Positions 8,366 to 16,453 of a DNA stretch of 64,000 nucleotides are shown piece after piece. The position numbers were made by a program, and so were the translations under genes. How positions within the stretch are numbered: the first letter of the stretch is position 1; each line of letters begins with the position of its first letter. Below the pieces are notes generated by a model, which saw only the letters and a program-made list of their open reading frames with translations, had not been told where the DNA came from and searched no databases. This DNA comes from Collinsella intestinalis DSM 13280 (GTDB taxonomy: Bacteria > Actinomycetota > Coriobacteriia > Coriobacteriales > Coriobacteriaceae): contig NZ_GG692711.1 of NCBI RefSeq assembly GCF_000156175.1, forward strand, positions 136,367 through 200,366, read 5' to 3'.

Positions 8366-8417
8366 GGAAAAATTAGCATTTTTTCCAATTATTGTAATCT
8401 CACATCAAGACTGACAA

Positions 8418-8765
8418 CTATCTCACGATCGCAGCCTCCCTGATCTCATACGGGATACCGAGGCGCTTCATCAGGTCGCATAGGTTTGAGAAGCACTCAT
8501 AACCCGTGTACTCCAAACGCAATACCGCGGGCAGTTGATGCGCGGCATCCAGATGGAAATAGCCCAAAAGCTCGCCGACGCCCGCCGGATCTATCATCGC
8601 CTCGACCGTATGAGGACTCTCCCTGAAGCTCCACTGCGTCAATGGACCTGAACTTTCCTGCACGATACGAAGCGACCCCTCTGACGTGACCGTGCACTCG
8701 ATCCTCAGGTGCTCCCCCTCCTCCTCGCTCGCGAACAACACCGCACCGCTGTCGAATACATCCAT
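8418..8765 (-). CDS. Small unknown protein under a LexA-like box
   Basis: I do not recognise this 115-residue protein. It is acidic, soluble and without signal peptide or membrane span, with mixed alpha/beta character and the segment FHLDAAHQLPAVLRLEYTG. I chose the ATG at 8765 because AAAGGGG lies at a proper distance; the ATG two codons earlier overlaps that site. Upstream is GAACGTATGTTC, a match to the Gram-positive LexA box, which overlaps the likely -35 region of a promoter with -10 TATACT. SOS control is therefore possible. Confidence 0.65.
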   Translation of the reverse strand: MDVFDSGAVLFASEEEGEHLRIECTVTSEGSLRIVQESSGPLTQWSFRESPHTVEAMIDPAGVGELLGYFHLDAAHQLPAVLRLEYTGYECFSNLCDLMKRLGIPYEIREAAIVR

Positions 8766-8817
8766 CGCCATCCCCTTTCTCTCGCCTGTCTCCGTGCAAT
8801 CAGTATACCCAAAAATA

Positions 8818-8829
8818 GAACGTATGTTC
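8818..8829. promoter_or_regulatory. LexA/DinR-like box
   Basis: GAACGTATGTTC, followed by G, is a perfect palindrome fitting GAAC-N4-GTTC, the SOS box core of Bacillus and actinobacteria. It sits 53 bp upstream of the small gene on the minus strand. Confidence 0.6.
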
Positions 8830-8960
8830 GTGTATATACTGTCGAGAAACTCAACCGTGCGGGCAATTTTGTCCGCACGGCATGATAGGCGCTCCAGGAA
8901 CGCCATCGCATCTATTGCTCTGGGAGGGGTATCGGCTGCCCCAGGGGGCATCGGCACAGA

Positions 8961-9084
8961 AAAACGCCCCGTGTGCTCGATGGGAACGGGTGCCCGTCAG
9001 AGGCTCCTTATGGCTGCTTCCTTCCGGACCTGACCAGGTTCGGAACATATCGTCACCCGAACCCATCGAACGCGCGAGGCGTGC
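8961..9084 (-). ncRNA. ffs: Signal recognition particle RNA (small type)
   Basis: The minus strand carries the diagnostic SRP domain IV: GGTCAGGTCCGGAAGGAAGC followed by AGCC. The outer arms TCGATGGG and CCCATCGA pair, with a TT/TT internal loop, and CGCCTC further pairs with GGGGCG before a T5 tract. This bounds the RNA at about 120 nt. It guides Ffh and nascent membrane proteins to the translocon. The ends are estimated from pairing and promoter position. Confidence 0.93.
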
Positions 9085-9090
9085 TTGACT

Positions 9091-9119
9091 ATAGTAGCCG
9101 CTCGGGCGCGACTCGTCCA
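9091..9119 (-). promoter_or_regulatory. Promoter of the SRP RNA
   Basis: TGGACG (9119-9114), a 17-base spacer and TACTAT (9096-9091) on the minus strand place the transcription start near 9084, matching the 5' end inferred from pairing. Confidence 0.65.
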
Positions 9120-9158
9120 GCTCCAACACGGCGAGCCCACACCCCGAGTGCGGATACC

Positions 9159-11057
9159 TTACGTCATTGTCGCCAGGCGGTAGACGGTCTCACCCGCCAT
9201 CCGAAGGTTCCTGCGAGCACAATCGGGGTCCAGGGCCTCATCGAGCGCCTGCGGAGCCGCCCCCACGGGAAGCACCGCATCGACACCCGCGGCATACACT
9301 GCCTCGAGCTCATCTTCGCGAGAGCCGCATACCGCAATCACAGGCACGTCGGGACGCAGATGCTTCGCACGGCGGGCCACTCCCACGGGGACCTTGCCCT
9401 GGGCGGTCTGCGCGTCGACGGCGCCCTCGCCCGTAACCACCAGATCGGCAGCGCGAACAGCGTCGTCAAACCCGGCCATGCCGAGCACGGCCTCGATGCC
9501 GGGCACGAGCTCGGCGCCAAGCGCGAGCAGTGCGGCCCCCAGGCCGCCCGCAGCACCGGAGCCGGGGACGCCGAGTAGGGACTTGGGCCGAGCGCCGGGG
9601 CGCCCCACCTGCTCGGCACTCCCGTCAAGCGCATCGCGCGCCGCCGTAAGGCGTGCCCCGTACGCAGCCATCCAACCGTCGCATGCCGCGAGCACCTCAT
9701 CGCGCTCAGCCTCGGAAAGGCCGACGCCCAAGCCCTTCTGGGGGCCGAACATGCGCGCGGCGCCGCGTGGACCCACGAGTGGGCTCTTCACGTCCGACAG
9801 CGCGACAAGCCGCACACCGGCGAGCGCAGCCCGTGCGGGGGCCAAGTCGATTGCATCGATGTCGCGAACGCCATCAAGCCCGTGGACGACCTGCCCGCCC
9901 GACGCATCGAGCACGCGCGCCCCCAGCGCTTGCAGCATCCCAACACCGCCATCCACGGTGGCGCTGCCGCCGAGGCCGACATACACCGTCTCGGCGCCCC
10001 GCGATACCGCATCGGCAATCAGCTCCCCCACGCCGCGGGTCGTTGCGGCACATGCCGCCTCATGACTCCGGGGGGACAGGCCGATTCCAGCAGCCTGGGC
10101 CATCTCTATCACGGCGCTACGACCCTGGGCATCATCGAAAAGCAGGTAGGATGCATCGACATGCCCGGCAACCGGCGCGGGCACAGACATGCTGCGCATC
10201 TCGCCGCCGAGCGGGTGCCGCAGGGCCTCGACGGTGCCCTCTCCCCCATCTGCCACGGGAATCTCCGCAACGCGCACGTCATCGCCCGCGCGGTGCATGC
10301 CCTCGGCAAGCCACATTTCGACCTGCGAGCTCGTAGCGCACCCCTTGAACGAATCGATGGCGAGCACCACATTGAGGGGGCCCCGCATCTCACCTTTGCG
10401 CGCCGGAGCCGTCGGGCGATGGGAGCGCATGGGCGGACGGCATACGGCCGCGGAAGCTTTCATCGGGGTCGGCATGGGCGTTTTCCCGTAATCGCCGCCC
10501 AGAGCGTCCTCCAGGGCCTCCAGGCGCGAAACGTCATGCGGGCCCTCGGCCCCCTCCTCGCGATGCGCACCCCGCAACCTGCGGAAAAACGAACGCAATT
10601 CCGCTGCGCACTCGTCTTCCAGAATGCCCGAGACAACCGGGAACGCATGGTTCAGGCGAGGGTCGGCACTCACGTCGTAGAGCGTTCCGAGCGCGCCGCC
10701 CTTGGGGTCGGTCGCACCGTATACGCACCGGTCGATGCGCGCGTTGACCATGAGGCCCGAGCACATGAGACAAGGCTCAAGCGTGACGTAGACGGTGCAG
10801 CCACTCAGGCGCCACCTTCCAAGCGTGCGCGCCGCCTGCATCATGGCGAGGAACTCGGCGTGCGCCGAGGGGTCTTCGTCCAGCTCGCGCCTATTGTGGG
10901 CTCGGGCGATGATCGTGCCCTTGTGGACCACAACCGCGCCGATCGGCACCTCGCCAACCTCAGCGGCAGCACGCGCCTCGGCGAGCGCCTCGCGCATGAA
11001 GCGCTCGTCATCTTCGCGCGACACCGCTGGCCTCGGCATCTCATCGGCTGGCTTCAT
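9159..11057 (-). CDS. Fused tRNA adenosine deaminase (TadA) and glycerate kinase
   Basis: One uninterrupted frame of 632 residues encodes two enzymes. Residues about 15-165 are TadA, which makes inosine at position 34 of tRNA-Arg(ACG). The zinc motif HAE is at 66-68 and PCLMC at 95-99. A 50-residue basic, Pro/Ala-rich linker follows. From about 224 the protein is a GckA/GlxK-type glycerate kinase, beginning NVVLAIDSFKG and including GLGGSATVDGGVGM and VVTGEGAVDAQT. An internal ATG at 10388 has AAAGGTGAG before it, so a separate kinase could also be made. I prefer the ATG at 11057 over a TTG at 11093. Two tRNA-Arg(ACG) genes, the TadA substrate, lie 1 kb away. Confidence 0.85.
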   Translation of the reverse strand: MKPADEMPRPAVSREDDERFMREALAEARAAAEVGEVPIGAVVVHKGTIIARAHNRRELDEDPSAHAEFLAMMQAARTLGRWRLSGCTVYVTLEPCLMCSGLMVNARIDRCVYGATDPKGGALGTLYDVSADPRLNHAFPVVSGILEDECAAELRSFFRRLRGAHREEGAEGPHDVSRLEALEDALGGDYGKTPMPTPMKASAAVCRPPMRSHRPTAPARKGEMRGPLNVVLAIDSFKGCATSSQVEMWLAEGMHRAGDDVRVAEIPVADGGEGTVEALRHPLGGEMRSMSVPAPVAGHVDASYLLFDDAQGRSAVIEMAQAAGIGLSPRSHEAACAATTRGVGELIADAVSRGAETVYVGLGGSATVDGGVGMLQALGARVLDASGGQVVHGLDGVRDIDAIDLAPARAALAGVRLVALSDVKSPLVGPRGAARMFGPQKGLGVGLSEAERDEVLAACDGWMAAYGARLTAARDALDGSAEQVGRPGARPKSLLGVPGSGAAGGLGAALLALGAELVPGIEAVLGMAGFDDAVRAADLVVTGEGAVDAQTAQGKVPVGVARRAKHLRPDVPVIAVCGSREDELEAVYAAGVDAVLPVGAAPQALDEALDPDCARRNLRMAGETVYRLATMT

Positions 11058-11142
11058 CCCGGCAACCCCGTACCTCTCGCACCGCGCGGGCAAACCCCGC
11101 GCACGTCACATCGCGTTCGATGCTATCATTACCCAACGCGCC

Positions 11143-11232
11143 GGAGAGATGGCAGAGCGGTTGAATGCGGCGGTCTTGAAAACCGTTGAGCACGCAAGTG
11201 TTCCGAGGGTTCGAATCCCTCTCTCTCCGCCA
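11143..11232 (+). tRNA. tRNA-Ser(TGA)
   Basis: A 90-nt class II tRNA with encoded CCA: the acceptor GGAGAGA pairs with TCTCTCC, the anticodon loop CTTGAAA gives TGA, the variable arm is long and the T-loop is GGTTCGAATCC. TATCAT at 11124-11129 may be its -10 box. Confidence 0.95.
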
Positions 11233-11244
11233 GGTTGATTGCAG

Positions 11245-11271
11245 AAGCGGGCCCGAACGGCTCGCTTTTTT
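11245..11271 (+). terminator. Terminator of tRNA-Ser
   Basis: AAGCGGGCC and GGCTCGCTT pair with one G-T wobble and are followed by a T6 tract, 12 bases after the tRNA. Confidence 0.85.
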
Positions 11272-11282
11272 GTTGGCCGCAT

Positions 11283-11401
11283 AGGGATTCGAACCCGCAA
11301 GGGTGCGGAGCTGAGGAAACGCGGAGCGTTTTCCAGCGAAGCCCGCAAGCGCCGCAGGCGCGCAGCGGGCCGAGGGCGGCCAAGCCGCCCGGCGAATCCC
11401 T
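11283..11401. repeat. Structured element with terminal inverted repeats beside tRNA-Ser
   Basis: The 119-bp segment is bounded by AGGGATTCG and CGAATCCCT. Inside, GCCCGC...GCGGGC encloses GCGCC-GCA-GGCGC, and GGGCGGC...GCCGCCC forms another hairpin. Both ends resemble the T-arm of the adjacent tRNA-Ser, and the following TCTCGCCA-AGCTGATT echoes the tRNA 3' end and its flank. It may be a decayed tRNA-derived duplicate or a small mobile repeat. Confidence 0.55.
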
Positions 11402-11420
11402 CTCTCGCCAAGCTGATTAA

Positions 11421-11448
11421 AAAAGCGAGCCCGGAAAGGCTCGCTTTT
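11421..11448. terminator. Bidirectional terminator between tRNA-Ser and tetR
   Basis: A perfect 11-bp stem (AAAAGCGAGCC and complement) with a 6-base loop has A and T runs on both sides. It can end the minus-strand tetR gene, which stops five bases away, and any plus-strand read-through. Confidence 0.85.
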
Positions 11449-11452
11449 GTCA

Positions 11453-12061
11453 TTACCGACTCAAGACGCGCAGGACCATGGTCTCCGCGGTGTTCACCAA
11501 ATCGTCCTCGGTCTGTGGATCATGGCCGCGCATCCACCACTTACCGAACAGACGCACGATGCCGCCGGCGGCGAACTCGGAGGCGGAGGCGAACGCGAGT
11601 GGATCCTCCCCGCGCGCCTTGGAGTGAGCATGGTAGCGCTCGCGCAGGATCTCTGCCACGCGGTCCTCGATCATGAGCAGCATCATTCCGCTCATGGAGC
11701 TGTCCAGGATGTTGTCGACGAGCTGGGCGTGCTCGAGCAGGAAATCGACCAAAGCCCGCAGAATCGCAATGCCCTCCTCGACATTCACGACAAGGGGATC
11801 GTCCTCCGCCGATTCGCCCTTCGCCAGACGCAGCTCCTCTGCCCTGGCCTCGCCATACTTGACCAGTTCGATGCGAAGGCTGTCCACAAAGAAGCTGAAG
11901 AACTCGGATTTATCGGCAAAGTGCTTGTAAAACGTCGTGCGGCGGATCATCGCCTCTTCGCACAGCATGGCAACGCTCACGTCCTCGTAGCGGTGCTTTT
12001 CGAGCAGCTTGGTAAATGCCGTCAGAAGCGAGCGATACGTTTTCTGAATGCGCAGGTCCAT
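11453..12061 (-). CDS. TetR/AcrR family regulator
   Basis: This 202-residue regulator has an N-terminal TetR DNA-binding domain (RYEDVSVAMLCEEAMIRRTT, then FYKHFADKSEF) and a helical C-terminal domain resembling TetR_C_8. The ATG at 12061 has GGAG nine bases upstream; a GTG two codons earlier is the alternative. A perfect 9-bp inverted repeat (12091-12120) precedes it. No obvious target transporter is adjacent. The divergent neighbour is a lemA gene, which could be co-regulated. Confidence 0.87.
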   Translation of the reverse strand: MDLRIQKTYRSLLTAFTKLLEKHRYEDVSVAMLCEEAMIRRTTFYKHFADKSEFFSFFVDSLRIELVKYGEARAEELRLAKGESAEDDPLVVNVEEGIAILRALVDFLLEHAQLVDNILDSSMSGMMLLMIEDRVAEILRERYHAHSKARGEDPLAFASASEFAAGGIVRLFGKWWMRGHDPQTEDDLVNTAETMVLRVLSR

Positions 12062-12090
12062 GTCCACCGTCTCCGTTGTTCATCCGTACG

Positions 12091-12120
12091 CTATCTATCC
12101 TCGTCTCGTTAGATAGATAG
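12091..12120. promoter_or_regulatory. Likely operator of the second TetR gene
   Basis: CTATCTATC (12091-12099) and GATAGATAG (12112-12120) form a perfect inverted repeat with a 12-base spacer, 30-59 bp upstream of the start codon. A near-palindrome GTGATATCTGTCAC follows at about 12125. Confidence 0.55.
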
Positions 12121-12325
12121 ATAAGTGATATCTGTCACCTATCCTAGTACGCAATGTGAATATCGCAAGGGCCCTTCAACAATTTGCCCACCGCTTATCA
12201 GGTTTGATGAACGAATGTTGCCAACCGCTGGCAGAGCGCTCGAGGATGCACCTTGACGCGACGGGTATACTGGACCACGAACAACAAGCTCGGCGCCTAA
12301 GCGCCATCACGGAAATGGGGCACAC

Positions 12326-12880
12326 ATGGGACTCCCGTTCATCATCGGCGTCATCGTCGTCGTGGCCATCGTCATGGGCATCGCCGGCATCTACAACAAC
12401 CTCGTCACCCTGCGCAACCGCGTCGACAACGCATGGCAGAACATCGATACGCAGCTGCAGCGTAGGAACGACCTCATCCCCAACCTCGTGGAAACCGTCA
12501 AGGGCTACGCCGCCCATGAGCAGGAGACGCTCGACGCCGTGACCCAGGCCCGCACTGCCGCGACCACCGCCGCCACTCCCGAAGAGAAGATGGCCGCGGA
12601 CAACGCCCTCACCGGGGCGCTGCGCCAGCTGCTCATGGTTGCCGAAGCCTACCCCGATCTCAAGGCCAACGCCAACTTCACGCAGCTCCAGGCTTCGCTT
12701 GAGGACACCGAGAACAAGATCTCCTACGCCCGTCAGAGCTACAACGACTGCGTGCTCAACTACAACAACGGCATCCAGACGTTCCCCGGCAACATCTTCG
12801 CCGGCATCTTCCAGTTCAAGCAGCGCTCGGGCTTCGAGGCCGCAGAGGCGTCCCGCGAGGTGCCGCAGGTCAAGTTCTAA
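12326..12880 (+). CDS. LemA family protein
   Basis: The 184-residue LemA protein has one N-terminal membrane anchor (residues 3-23) and a long helical domain with the family signature VDNAWQNIDTQLQRRNDLIPNL, split here after the RR. The family is widespread and often lies with membrane phosphatase or protease genes, but its biochemical role is unsettled. Transcription is divergent from tetR. The start ATG has only a modest GGGG upstream. A GC-rich terminator follows at 12904. Confidence 0.9.
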   Translation: MGLPFIIGVIVVVAIVMGIAGIYNNLVTLRNRVDNAWQNIDTQLQRRNDLIPNLVETVKGYAAHEQETLDAVTQARTAATTAATPEEKMAADNALTGALRQLLMVAEAYPDLKANANFTQLQASLEDTENKISYARQSYNDCVLNYNNGIQTFPGNIFAGIFQFKQRSGFEAAEASREVPQVKF

Positions 12881-12903
12881 CGACCTCCAGCAGACCGAAC
12901 CAG

Positions 12904-12936
12904 CGCCCCGCGAGCCCTTTGGCCAGCGGGGCGTTT
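12904..12936 (+). terminator. Terminator after lemA
   Basis: CGCCCCGC and GCGGGGCG pair around a 14-base loop and are followed by TTTGCGTTTTG, 24 bases after the lemA stop. Confidence 0.75.
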
Positions 12937-13072
12937 GCGTTTTGACCCGTCCGCCAAACGTGACCGCCACGCTTACAGAACAGTCACTGCGCATGCGATT
13001 CACGCACACGGATACGCGCTAGAATCGCGGTAGACCAGCAAACGAACTCATGAGAAAGACTCCACCTTGGTC

Positions 13073-15166
13073 ATGTCATCCAAACACACCCATTCCCCCG
13101 AGACATCCGCGCACGAGGGCGCACGAGGGCCCCGCCACACCGCCGCGGACAACGCCGAGGCGATTCACGACCCCGCTGGTCACGGCGCGAAAGCGCCCAT
13201 CGAATCCGAACCCCGTCCCGGGCGCATGGCGTACATCCCGGCGCTCGACGGGATCCGCACGCTCGCCGTCGCCGCCGTCGTGCTCTACCATCTCAGCCCC
13301 AACCTGGCACCCGGCGGTATGCAGGGCGTCACAATCTTCTTCGTCCTCTCGGGCTACCTGATCACGCGCTTGCTGCTCTCCGAATACGACGGCACGGGGC
13401 GCATCGACCTCAAGGGATTCTGGCAGCGTCGCCTACGCCGACTCATCCCGGCGATCGTCACGGTCATTGTGGCGAGCGCGGCGCTGTGCACGCTGTTCAA
13501 CCACGTCATGCTTACCAAGATGCGACCCGACATCATCCCCTCGGCGCTTTTCCTCAACAACTGGTGGCAGATCTTCAACCAGCAGTCCTACTTCAACGCC
13601 GTGGGCGACCCCTCGCCGCTCACCCACTTCTGGTCCCTGGCCATCGAGATGCAGTTCTACCTCGTTTGGCCCGTCGCCCTCATGTTCGCCCTACGTGCAG
13701 GCCAGCCGCAGCGCCGCATCGGACGCGCCGCCCTCGCCCTCGCCGCGGTCTCCGCCATCGAGATGGCGGTCCTCTACAATCCCGGAGCCGATCCGAGCCG
13801 CATCTACTACGGAACGGACACGCGCGCGTTTTCCCTGCTTCTCGGCGCCTGGCTTGCGTTTGTCCCCAACGCGCGGCTCACGCAGGTCGCACAGGGAGCA
13901 TGGCGGGCCGCCGCGCACAAACTCAACCGCGAGGCGCCCAAGCATCTCGGCGCGGGCCCGCTCGACGCACTCGGAGCCCTCGGCCTTGTCGGCCTGCTGC
14001 TGCTCGTCGTCTTCAGCAACGGCTATACCGCCTTCCCCTACCGCGGCGGCATCCTGCTCGCATCGCTATTCACGCTGATGGTCGTCGCCGCGTGCGCGCA
14101 GGCGCATAGCCGCCTGGCCAAGCTGTTCTCGGCCAAGCCCCTCGTTTGGCTCGGACAGCGCTCCTATAGCATCTACCTGTGGCACTACCCGCTGCTCCTG
14201 CTTATGAACCCGGCCAGCGACGTGAGCGCCAAGCCCTGGTGGGTCTACCTCTGCCAGGTCGCCGTCGTGGTCGGAGTCTCCGAGCTGTGCTACCGCTTTA
14301 TCGAGACGCCGTTTCGCCATGGCGCCGCAGGCCGCATCCTCGCAGAGCTGCGCAACAAGGAAACAATGCCCACTTGGGTTCGCGCGAAGGCGATCCCGCT
14401 GGCGCTCGCCGGCATCACGGGCCTCGTGGCACTTGGCGGCATCGTGTTCGTCCCCGCCACCTCCGCGCTGAGCGAGGACGGCGCCGCCCTCCTGCAGGGC
14501 TCGAACGACGCCGGCAAGCCGAGCACCGATGCGCCTGCGCAGGACGGCGCGAGCGAACCTGGCAACGCGGTTCCCGAGGGCGCCTACGACATCACGATGG
14601 TCGGCGACTCTGTCTCCCTGCGCGCCGTTGAGACCTTCACGCAGATGTTCCCCCACGGCCACATCGACGCCGCCATGAACCGTCAGTTCACCGCGGGCAT
14701 CGATGTGTATCGCAGTCTCGTCGACCAGGGACTCGCCGGGCGCATCGCCGTATTTGCCCTGGGTACGAACGGTCCCTTCTCCGCGCAGGATGTCGACACG
14801 CTCATGAAGCTGGCCGGCGACAAGCGCATCGTGGCGTTCGTGAACAATCGCGCCGCCCGCCCCTGGTGCGAGCCGAACAACCGCGTGCTCTCCGACGCGG
14901 CCGAGCGCTATGACAACGTGATTCTCATCGATTGGTTTGCCTATAGCGCCAACCGCAACGAACTGTTCGACGGCGACGGCATTCACCTCTCAAACGCCGG
15001 TGCGGCCGAATACGTTCAGCTCATCGACGATCAAGTCGCGCGCTACCTGCCCGTCCACCTGGAAGACGGTGACGACGAGCGTCTCATGGTTGCCCAGCGC
15101 ACCCTGGACAGCCTGAAGGCGGCATGCACGCTCGACCTGAAGCCGATTGAGATGCCATCGAAGTAG
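13073..15166 (+). CDS. Membrane acyltransferase with C-terminal SGNH domain (OatA-like)
   Basis: The 697-residue protein belongs to the acyltransferase-3 family fused to an extracellular SGNH hydrolase, the layout of OatA-type wall O-acetyltransferases. A 50-residue disordered head precedes the motif YIPALDGIRTLAVAAVVLYH. About eleven membrane helices follow, then a Ser/Asp-rich linker near 480. The SGNH domain starts at about 500 with VGDSVSLRA, includes GTNGP and ends with DGIHLSNAGA (catalytic Asp/His). Wall glycans are the probable target. The start codon is uncertain (ATG 13073 or TTG 13067); neither has a good ribosome site. Confidence 0.87.
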   Translation: MSSKHTHSPETSAHEGARGPRHTAADNAEAIHDPAGHGAKAPIESEPRPGRMAYIPALDGIRTLAVAAVVLYHLSPNLAPGGMQGVTIFFVLSGYLITRLLLSEYDGTGRIDLKGFWQRRLRRLIPAIVTVIVASAALCTLFNHVMLTKMRPDIIPSALFLNNWWQIFNQQSYFNAVGDPSPLTHFWSLAIEMQFYLVWPVALMFALRAGQPQRRIGRAALALAAVSAIEMAVLYNPGADPSRIYYGTDTRAFSLLLGAWLAFVPNARLTQVAQGAWRAAAHKLNREAPKHLGAGPLDALGALGLVGLLLLVVFSNGYTAFPYRGGILLASLFTLMVVAACAQAHSRLAKLFSAKPLVWLGQRSYSIYLWHYPLLLLMNPASDVSAKPWWVYLCQVAVVVGVSELCYRFIETPFRHGAAGRILAELRNKETMPTWVRAKAIPLALAGITGLVALGGIVFVPATSALSEDGAALLQGSNDAGKPSTDAPAQDGASEPGNAVPEGAYDITMVGDSVSLRAVETFTQMFPHGHIDAAMNRQFTAGIDVYRSLVDQGLAGRIAVFALGTNGPFSAQDVDTLMKLAGDKRIVAFVNNRAARPWCEPNNRVLSDAAERYDNVILIDWFAYSANRNELFDGDGIHLSNAGAAEYVQLIDDQVARYLPVHLEDGDDERLMVAQRTLDSLKAACTLDLKPIEMPSK

Positions 15167-15196
15167 CCGTGCCCCGCGCCGCAGGTTCCCTCCGTG

Positions 15197-16438
15197 CTAG
15201 TATCCCAGCGCCTGAAGGACGAACATCACGACGGTGAGGACCGTAATGAGGACGATGGTCGCCCAGGTGAGCACGTTCCACAGACGGCTGTTCTTGAAGC
15301 GGCCCATGATGTGCTTGTCACTGGCGATGAAGACGAGGAACACAAGCAGGATGGGCAGCAACACGCCGTTGATGACCTGGGCGCTCATCATGATCTGGAA
15401 TAGGTCCACGCCGGGCATGATCACAAGCGCGGCAGACGCCACGATAATCACCGTGATGATGCCGCGGTACACCGGCGCCTCATTCCAGCTGCGGTCGGCG
15501 CCGCGCTCCCAACCGAACGCCTCGCAAACCGCGGAGGATGTCACGCCGGGCAGCACGCAGGCGGCAAGGAAGCTCGCCGCGACAAGACCCGCGGCGAACA
15601 GCACCGTGGCGAACTCACCGGCGATGGGCTCCAGCGCGAGAGCGGCGTCGGCGGCGTCGGCGACCTCGATGCCGGCGGGATACAGCACCGCGCCGGTCGT
15701 GATGATGATGAACCATGCGATGGCGCAGGCAATGACGGAACCGGTGGTGGTGTCGATGCGCTGCAGGACGATATCGGACTCGTCCGCGTTCTTATCGACC
15801 ACGTTGTTCTGCGCCAGGAAGATCATCCACGGCGCGATGGTGGTACCGATCGTAGCGACGAGCAGCGAGACGTAGCTCGGCTCAGGGATCAGATGCGGCG
15901 TCACCGTGGAAAGCGCCACCTCACCCCAGTTGGGGCCAGCCAAAAACGCAGCGACCACATAGGTCACGAAGACGCAGCTCACGAGCAGCAGGATCTTCTC
16001 AATCCGGCGGAAACTGCCACTCATGGTGAGCAGCCAGATGAGCAGGCCCATAAGCGGCACCGACACCGTCTTGGGAATGCCAAACAGCGCAAGGCCGCTC
16101 GCAATGCCCGCGAACTCGGAGATGGTGACCGCGGTGTTGGCGATGAGGAGCGCCACCATGGCGAGCGCCGTCTTGCGCGCGCCGAACTTCTCGCGGATAA
16201 GCGAGGCGAAGCCCTTGCCCGTGACGCAGCCGCAACGAGCCGCCGTCTCCTGCACGACGATGAGCAGCAGCGCCATCACGGGAAGCATCCACAACGTGGC
16301 GTAACCGTAGCTCGCGCCCGCACTCGAATAGGTTGCGATACCGCCAGCGTCGTTGCCGGAAAGCGCGGCGAGCAGGCCGGGGCCCATGGCACCCAGCACG
16401 GCCGCGACAGTCAGTTTCTTCTTAGTTGCTTGTTCCAT
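15197..16438 (-). CDS. Nramp-family metal transporter with altered metal site
   Basis: This 413-residue protein is of NRAMP/SLC11 fold with about eleven helices. Helix 1 reads GPGLLAALSGNDAGGIA where canonical Nramps have DPGN, and helix 6 reads TIAPWMIFLA where canonical Nramps have MPH. The metal-ligating Met is therefore absent. Loss of that Met is the hallmark of NRMT magnesium transporters described in Eggerthella lenta, so Mg2+ is the likelier substrate. It directly follows the MgtE-N/CBS gene, with only a few bases between. The ATG at 16438 is preferred; a GTG at 16450 is possible. Confidence 0.85.
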   Translation of the reverse strand: MEQATKKKLTVAAVLGAMGPGLLAALSGNDAGGIATYSSAGASYGYATLWMLPVMALLLIVVQETAARCGCVTGKGFASLIREKFGARKTALAMVALLIANTAVTISEFAGIASGLALFGIPKTVSVPLMGLLIWLLTMSGSFRRIEKILLLVSCVFVTYVVAAFLAGPNWGEVALSTVTPHLIPEPSYVSLLVATIGTTIAPWMIFLAQNNVVDKNADESDIVLQRIDTTTGSVIACAIAWFIIITTGAVLYPAGIEVADAADAALALEPIAGEFATVLFAAGLVAASFLAACVLPGVTSSAVCEAFGWERGADRSWNEAPVYRGIITVIIVASAALVIMPGVDLFQIMMSAQVINGVLLPILLVFLVFIASDKHIMGRFKNSRLWNVLTWATIVLITVLTVVMFVLQALGY

Positions 16439-16453
16439 GCCCTCGATCACACC

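Noticed and set aside
11239..11676. Possible Arg-rich protein reading through the element beside tRNA-Ser
   Set aside because: The frame runs through a terminator, the repeat element and the antisense of tetR; such frames are typical artefacts next to serine tRNA genes.
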